Shown here piece after piece: positions 61,601-64,000 of a stretch of 64,000 nucleotides of DNA. A model generated the notes under the pieces. It ran no database searches, had not been told where the DNA came from, and saw only the letters and a list, made by a program, of their open reading frames with translations. The position numbers and the translations under genes were made by a program. Origin of the DNA: Luidia sarsii (Eukaryota > Echinodermata > Asteroidea > Paxillosida > Luidiidae); contig OX465113.1 in the NCBI GenBank assembly GCA_949987565.1, forward strand, positions 9,441,942-9,505,941. Reading direction: 5' to 3'. Every line of letters starts with the position of its first letter. Position 1 is the first letter of the stretch.

Positions 61601-63229
61601 GTGACAAGGACAAAACAGATACATGTACACGAAGGAAGGGGGAAGAGAGTGAATAGGACACGGATGAGAAACAAAGGACAAAGAGGAATGCTGGTAGGGT
61701 GAGATCAAAGGGAAGGGCAAGGAGTAGGGTAGGGATTAGTGAGAGGAGGGGGAAAGATCAAACAGAGAAGTGTGGAGGAGTGAACACAAAAGAGGGATTA
61801 TCTGAAAGCTGGATGGATCGAAACGTCAGGCCCACACAATTTTGAGTTTTGCATTTTGCTAATTTTAGTCAGTAAGCAGTTTGCAACATTTTTGTATATC
61901 ACTCTCAAGAATGAGTAATGGCTCTGACAAGAACGATACAATTTTGGTAAAAGTAACTAACAGTAGCTCTTCTCAGAGACGCACGCATTCACAACGAGAT
62001 GACATACCTGGTGTCATAAAGAACACTGAATTGTGAGGAGTACAGCTGGCTTGCAGTGGCAGAGTCTATCCTCAAACCCAAGGACTTATCGCCTGAGAAA
62101 CCACGTCTTAACTGCTTTCAACCGTCTTTCAAACGACGCAGATGTGACCCCGAAACCTTGCAGTCTCGGGAGGCATTGCACAACAATGATTTTATTTTCG
62201 GACGCCGTGAAAGGATGAAGCGAGAGGGAACGGGACCAGGAGTCCCGAGGGAAGGCATCTGCCTGTCAAAGAGAACCCAGTGATGCCTCCTCCTTGAGGG
62301 CTTCTGTGCTCCTTTCTCCGATCAGCTTTTGTGTCATTAGCCTTTTGTGTGACCGGGGAGCGACAGGCCTTGTCCTCTCTCCCCGGGGAGTCTAGATTCA
62401 TCCGAGAACATCAATAGTCTGAAGGCCACTGTGGGAACCCCTGCTACAGTGGCTACAGTCTGTTCACTGTAGGAAGCAGGGGGAAAAAATGCTTCGTTCT
62501 TTTTCCAGAGTCACTTCTCACTTTTTTTCAAATTTTCACCAGAGCTAATTCTTAAATTACCAGAACCAATTATTATTATTACTATTTTTATTTTGTTTAC
62601 TTCCAGAGCCATTTCTTTTTTCCAGGTTGCATTTCCTTGGGGTTATGGTAAATTTTGTAAGTTGTGTTTGCCAAGTTTTTGTACACTATGCAAACCTGTT
62701 CATTGGCTACAGGTAAGTCTGTAACATTAGAGGAATGGAGCTTTGTTTAATTTTACCACAGCAAAAGGTTTTTTTGCTATTTTTAAAAGAAATATCAAAA
62801 ATGAAGTATTGAGGGTTTGCGATGACACCATGTAGATTAACTCTTTTCGGGCGGAGTTGGGCTCTAGAAAAGAGCCTGTAACTCAACGTTTTGGGCCAGT
62901 GCACGCTCTTCTCCAGCAGAGGGTGGCGGGGCGCGTCGCGGAAAACCCCCCCCCCATCCCCCCCCCCCCCCCCCCCCCGACTCGCAACCGAGTGCCAGCC
63001 CTCGGATTCAGGTCGGGAAACCCCCCACTTGAAAACGAGTGCCAGCCCTCTGATTCAGCCCGAGAGAGTCCCCCCACCAGGCGAGGGCGCCAGACCGTTC
63101 TTACCTGATCTGTCCGGCGAGGTGCCGCCCCTGGAGCTGTGGCCGTGGTGCCTGCTGGACGACGTGGTCCTCTCCTCCTCCATGCTGTCCACCGAGTGCG
63201 AGCTCGGCTTGCGGTTCCTCTCGCAGATC
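52079..63229 (-). CDS. ARHGAP29: RhoGAP of the ARHGAP29/ARHGAP45/GMIP family (10 3' exons)
   Basis: Gene-level entry; the symbol is nearest-family, since the sequence looks like a single form from before the vertebrate ARHGAP29/ARHGAP45(HMHA1)/GMIP split. These F-BAR-C1-RhoGAP proteins bind membranes and switch off Rho-type GTPases. Seen: ten exons join in frame into 664 residues plus TGA, if exon 8 uses its third AG. Residue numbers count within this part. C1: H139, C150, C153, C164, C167, H172, C175, C183. RhoGAP: starts near VFGVQLRDH, arginine finger GIYR233, LPEPLL at 276-281, conserved Asn350 in ASNLGIVFGPTLL, ending near TRAVELLVSYAQ. The tail is acidic and Ala-rich and ends PQFV, as human ARHGAP29 does (ARHGAP45 ends PEFV; both recalled). 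The N-terminal F-BAR half lies beyond 64000. The gene converges on Rictor. Confidence 0.93.
52690..53100. repeat. 40-bp minisatellite with two hairpins per unit
   Basis: About ten units of GGCTCTTCTCAGAGCCACACTCTAAGGAGTGTACT. Each unit holds two inverted repeats, GGCTCT-TCTC-AGAGCC and ACACTC-TAAG-GAGTGT. It lies in RhoGAP intron 9 and resembles the centre of the GTGGCTCTGAGAAGAGCCGG dispersed family. Not CRISPR: no unique spacers. Confidence 0.92.
53152..53388 (-). CDS. ARHGAP29: RhoGAP gene exon 9 (residues 411-490)
   Basis: Minus acceptor CACGCAG, donor GTAGGT, phases 1 to 1. Encodes SLAYSPNKSTNNSTHM, a poly-Ala run, VPGFALPGSSEDSEVSILPY and GSGDEGDGDSSEGEA. Disordered acidic tail. Its frame is fixed by both neighbours. 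Confidence 0.88.
53620..54480. other. RhoGAP intron 8 repeat pieces
   Basis: A foldback-family end (53640-53720), dispersed-family fragments (53790-53900), a SINE B-box piece (53915-53990) and a family-C cousin with GTCCAGTGCGGACAG ends (about 54120-54430). 54480-55012 shows nothing I can name. Confidence 0.6.
55013..55073 (-). CDS. ARHGAP29: RhoGAP gene exon 8 (residues 391-411), acceptor uncertain
   Basis: Encodes TPVEQFQPEPRDSVLSELSQ, donor GTGAGT in phase 1, fitting exon 9. Three AGs lie at the 5' side, TTGCAG|CAG|CGAG|ACG. Only the third (exon from 55073) keeps frame with exon 7, which ends in phase 0. The first two (from 55080 or 55077) would give TGA about 18 codons later, unless an unseen exon or another donor corrects the phase. 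Confidence 0.7.
55504..55585 (-). CDS. ARHGAP29: RhoGAP gene exon 7 (residues 363-390)
   Basis: Minus acceptor TTTCACAG, donor GTAAGC, phase 2 to 0. Encodes DNTASLNSLVDMPYQTRAVE and LLVSYAQ, matching ISSLAEYSNQARLVEFLI-type ends of the RhoGAP domain. Confidence 0.9.
55705..56180. mobile_element. Family C cousin (GTCCAGTGCGGACA type)
   Basis: In RhoGAP intron 6. Shares ACCGGCCAACTGCTGCCCAG, GTACATCCGGCCC and TCTCGGTA words with 54120-54430 and, more loosely, with family C. Ends GTGCGGACACGGCTT. No ORF. Confidence 0.65.
56261..56341 (-). CDS. ARHGAP29: RhoGAP gene exon 6 (residues 336-363)
   Basis: Minus acceptor TTTGCAG, donor GTGAGT, phase 2 to 2. Encodes VSEKEEFNHMTASNLGIVFG and PTLLKP, the conserved NxM...NLxxVFGP block of RhoGAP domains. 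Confidence 0.95.
56769..56950 (-). CDS. ARHGAP29: RhoGAP gene exon 5 (residues 276-336)
   Basis: Minus acceptor TTTGCAG, donor GTAAGG, phase 0 to 2. Encodes LPEPLLTFKHYPDFVNLAKD, an acidic EEEEKLVARL segment, and NQRTLRVLMQHLKG. This is the middle of the RhoGAP domain; LPEPL and N-TL--L--HL are family signatures. Confidence 0.96.
57262..57345 (-). repeat. tRNA-Cys-like SINE head, best copy
   Basis: Minus strand: TGGATAGCTAGCTCGGATGG (A box, small duplication), GAGCACTGGTATGCAAAAACTAG anticodon arm with loop ATGCAAA (anticodon GCA), and GGTCTCGGGTTCAAATCCCC (B box). It is followed by AGTCAAAGTTTTCTTTTCCC. A pol III SINE, not a tRNA gene. Confidence 0.8.
57555..57830. repeat. ATATCGATATAATTGATAT palindromic array
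   Basis: About 275 bp of self-complementary TTGATATATCGATATAA units, ending within a few bases of the exon 4 donor. The first intron bases on the RhoGAP transcript are therefore an AT-rich hairpin array. Confidence 0.93.
57836..57973 (-). CDS. ARHGAP29: RhoGAP gene exon 4, arginine finger (residues 230-275)
   Basis: Minus acceptor GTCTCAG, donor GTGATA (non-consensus but usable), phase 0 to 0. Encodes GIYRVAGLKVKVEKLCQTFE and VDLSETPPHLITSVLKLYFR. Arg233 in GIYR is the catalytic arginine finger. Closely resembles GIYRVNGVKTRVEKLCQAFE of ARHGAP45. Confidence 0.97.
58210..58296 (-). repeat. tRNA-Cys-like SINE head
   Basis: Minus strand: GGATAGCTCAGATGGTAATG, CCGGTACGCAAAACCAGAGG, and GGTGTCGGGTTCATGTCCCG in the B-box position. 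Flanked by GGCCACCATCTAAGGGC and GTCAAAGTTTTCTTTGCCA, as in the other copies. Confidence 0.75.
58548..58882 (-). CDS. ARHGAP29: RhoGAP gene exon 3, C1 zinc finger (residues 118-229)
   Basis: Minus acceptor CTTCCAG, donor GTCAGC, phase 1 to 0. Encodes FIESVPSSFRNLALSKAAQT, an atypical C1 finger H-X10-C-X2-C-X10-C-X2-C-X4-H-X2-C-X7-C (residues 139-183, CRECDSYVYFNGAECERCGL), then LLGRMNVFGVQLRDHL and CCSEIDRRALQIK at the start of RhoGAP. The short spacings match the HMHA1/PARG1/GMIP C1 type, which is not expected to bind diacylglycerol. The first ~60 nt of this exon are the source of the upstream intronic array. Confidence 0.97.
58956..59893 (-). repeat. Eight tandem copies of the exon 3 head in intron 2
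   Basis: Repeat period about 112-135 bp. Each copy resembles the exon 3 acceptor and first ~60 nt: CTGCCAGAAATCATTGAGTC and TCCTTCCGCAATCTTGCCCT on the minus strand, against CCAGAATTTATCGAGTCGG and TCCTTTCGCAACCTGGCCCT in the exon. Copies start near 58956, 59070, 59205, 59328, 59440, 59572, 59698 and 59827. Several still read IESFPRSFCNLAL or SFRNLAL in the exon frame. Between copies is a spacer CCAAACTCAATACAAAAATG. Confidence 0.9.
59940..60440. repeat. Dispersed element, truncated copy of 61555-61835
   Basis: From 60028, GTGGGCCTGACGTTTCGATCC, then GAGTGAATAGGACACGGATA...GGAGTGAACACAAAAGA, nearly identical to 61645-61800. The right terminus is missing and replaced by sequence with AATGGTGTTAGTCATTACC. 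Confidence 0.75.
60451..60678 (-). CDS. ARHGAP29: RhoGAP gene exon 2 (residues 42-118)
   Basis: Minus acceptor CCCCCAG, donor GTAAGT, phases 1 to 1. Encodes KSKPVHAWVGSSGAPAHASD, SISGSSTKSVDASPSASPMN and GHRSLIREVSTGTMSSGDEL. Disordered Ser-rich linker between the missing F-BAR domain and C1. Borders fit both neighbours. Confidence 0.88.
60775..61050 (+). mobile_element. 3' end of a LINE-like retrotransposon (second copy)
   Basis: One frame reads TENSFFPHSASIWNSLPGSC then YFKLKEWYF, the same reverse-transcriptase tail as at 7195-7560 and clearer here (WNSLP). It is followed by TTTTTAGCCTTGTTTTGGGC. It runs antisense to the host gene, in intron 1. Confidence 0.7.
61098..61495. repeat. ~116-bp tandem repeat from the GTGACACCA foldback family
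   Basis: Three and a part units of GAGCCGGTAACTCAGTTAGA...GGTTTGCACGGTGGAATCAC...GTGACACCAATGTAAG...GGAGTGTGGCTCTGAG. It is a foldback-family sequence converted into a tandem array. Confidence 0.85.
61555..61835. mobile_element. Full-length dispersed element with 21-bp TIRs
   Basis: Left end GTGGGCCTGATGTTTCGATC, right end GATCGAAACGTCAGGCCCAC, interior about 240 bp, rich in GGAAGG/GGGAAAGATCAAA. Many fragments elsewhere in the window are this element's termini. No ORF; target duplication not evident. Confidence 0.85.
61836..63104. other. Rest of RhoGAP intron 1
   Basis: 61850-61890 continues the dispersed family (GTCAGTAAGCAGTTTGCAACA). 62820-62905 is another foldback-family end (GATGACACCATGTAGATTAA, GAAAAGAGCCTGTAACTCAA). 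A C-run is at 62947-62980. A CGAGTGCCAGCCCTC repeat (62987-63055) lies just past the exon 1 donor. No gene on the + strand seen. Confidence 0.55.
63105..63229 (-). CDS. ARHGAP29: RhoGAP gene exon 1 of the visible part (residues 1-42)
   Basis: Minus acceptor ATTCAG, donor GTAAGA, phase 2 to 1. Encodes ICERNRKPSSHSVDSMEEER and HHGHSSRGGTSPDRS. Linker sequence with no domain. Assigned by splice borders, phase with exon 2 and codon bias; it is the least certain of the upstream exons. Confidence 0.75.
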
Positions 63230-64000
63230 CTGAATCCAAAGCAGAAGAGAGAGAGAGCTTGCATCGATCATCGATGTCTCGTGTGTGACTTGGATCAAAA
63301 TTTAGACTCTGTGATCACATGGAACTTTTTTTCTTTCGTGTTTTCCGTGTTCACACTGAAGAAAACAATTGACTGAATGGACGTCTAGAGACTGGACGAG
63401 GAAACCTGGACTATCCGAAGACCAGATGGAGAGAAGATCTCAACAGAGTCATTAGCCCCACATGGTCACGGACTGACGTCAATGGATGCATTGCAGGGAG
63501 TGGCTCCTCATTGCAGAGTCATGCATGCCCTGGATATGGATATACGAATATCGTCAGACGATAACTTCCCATTTTGAAAAGTTATCGTCCCTTGCATTCC
63601 CACTATCTACACTGATGGGATGTTTCTTTGCCGTGAGTGGCTTGTAAAAAATGTCACGCACTGCAACCGCCTTTGGTCATTTTTGTTAGTATAAAGGTCG
63701 TGGTAACTTTACAGCACCTGTAGAGGATTTCCCAAAGCAATTTCGGCGGCCAGTTTTCCCATGAAAAAAAAAAAATAATTCCCAAAAGTTGCCATCACCT
63801 TGATGCTTAACAAACAGGCTGAAAAAAATGCCCAAGGAAACTTCCCACTCAGCCCCGGTAAACTTGACGGCTCCCCTAAATGTGTGAAGTTGTACCAGCC
63901 GATCGAGGCAAACAATAAAACTTGGTCTGTGTAAACCAAACAAAGTCCCAAGTGGCAGCTCAAGCTAGAACTGCTTTTCCAGAACGCCCCGGTGAGCTGC
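63230..64000. other. Upstream RhoGAP intron to window edge
   Basis: 63366-63545 is dispersed repeat D (inverted copy of 24735-24916). 63655-63720 resembles family-C-type termini (GGTCGTGGTAACTTTACAGC). No further exon with family similarity was recognised. Confidence 0.55.

Overview
The window is animal (metazoan) genomic DNA. It holds two intron-rich protein genes in convergent orientation and a dense load of tandem arrays and short non-autonomous transposons. Exons have GT/AG borders, conserved phases and a strong G/C third-position bias. The ACATGT-rich microsatellites, tRNA-derived SINEs, foldback MITEs and single pre-duplication form of a vertebrate RhoGAP family suggest a marine invertebrate, possibly a deuterostome such as an echinoderm, hemichordate or amphioxus. 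I cannot resolve the species. A 200-base run of N (41383-41582) marks an assembly gap.

Left part (1-28848, + strand): 26 consecutive exons of Rictor, the defining scaffold subunit of mTOR complex 2. They form one open frame of 1,727 codons ending in TAA at 28846-28848. Roughly the first 110 residues (human numbering) lie upstream of the window. All conserved regions appear in order: the N-terminal armadillo-like block, the middle region, the RICTOR_V segment, a 1,482-nt exon encoding the phosphorylated Ser/Thr-rich region, an H-X4-C-X2-C motif matching the reported Rictor zinc site, and the C-terminal conserved helical block.

Middle (28849-52078): no convincing gene. 29.9-36.1 kb is largely free of the window's dispersed repeats and may include a long Rictor 3' UTR. 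36-52 kb holds transposon remnants, palindromic repeats, the gap and a 1-kb GAGCCN satellite.

Right part (52079-63229, - strand): ten 3' exons (664 residues) of a RhoGAP of the ARHGAP29/ARHGAP45(HMHA1)/GMIP family. It has an atypical C1 zinc finger, a RhoGAP domain with its arginine finger, an acidic, Ala-rich tail and a C-terminal PQFV PDZ ligand. The F-BAR half lies beyond the right edge.

Most unusual structure: in both genes the splice acceptor plus the first bases of a downstream exon have been tandemly copied into the intron just upstream. In Rictor (3943-4800), four decoys carry the exact first 20 nt of the exon inside a telomere-like TTAGGG/TAAGGG array. Three of them are followed by a donor-like GTAAGG that would make in-frame 21-nt microexons. 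In the RhoGAP gene (58956-59893), eight diverged copies of the C1 exon head form a roughly 112-135 bp repeat. Other notable structures are a MITE family with 6-bp target duplications, a TTAA-targeting element caught inside another repeat, a foldback element with a 9-bp target duplication, tRNA-Cys-like SINEs, and a satellite that seems to have grown from a transposon's terminal repeat.
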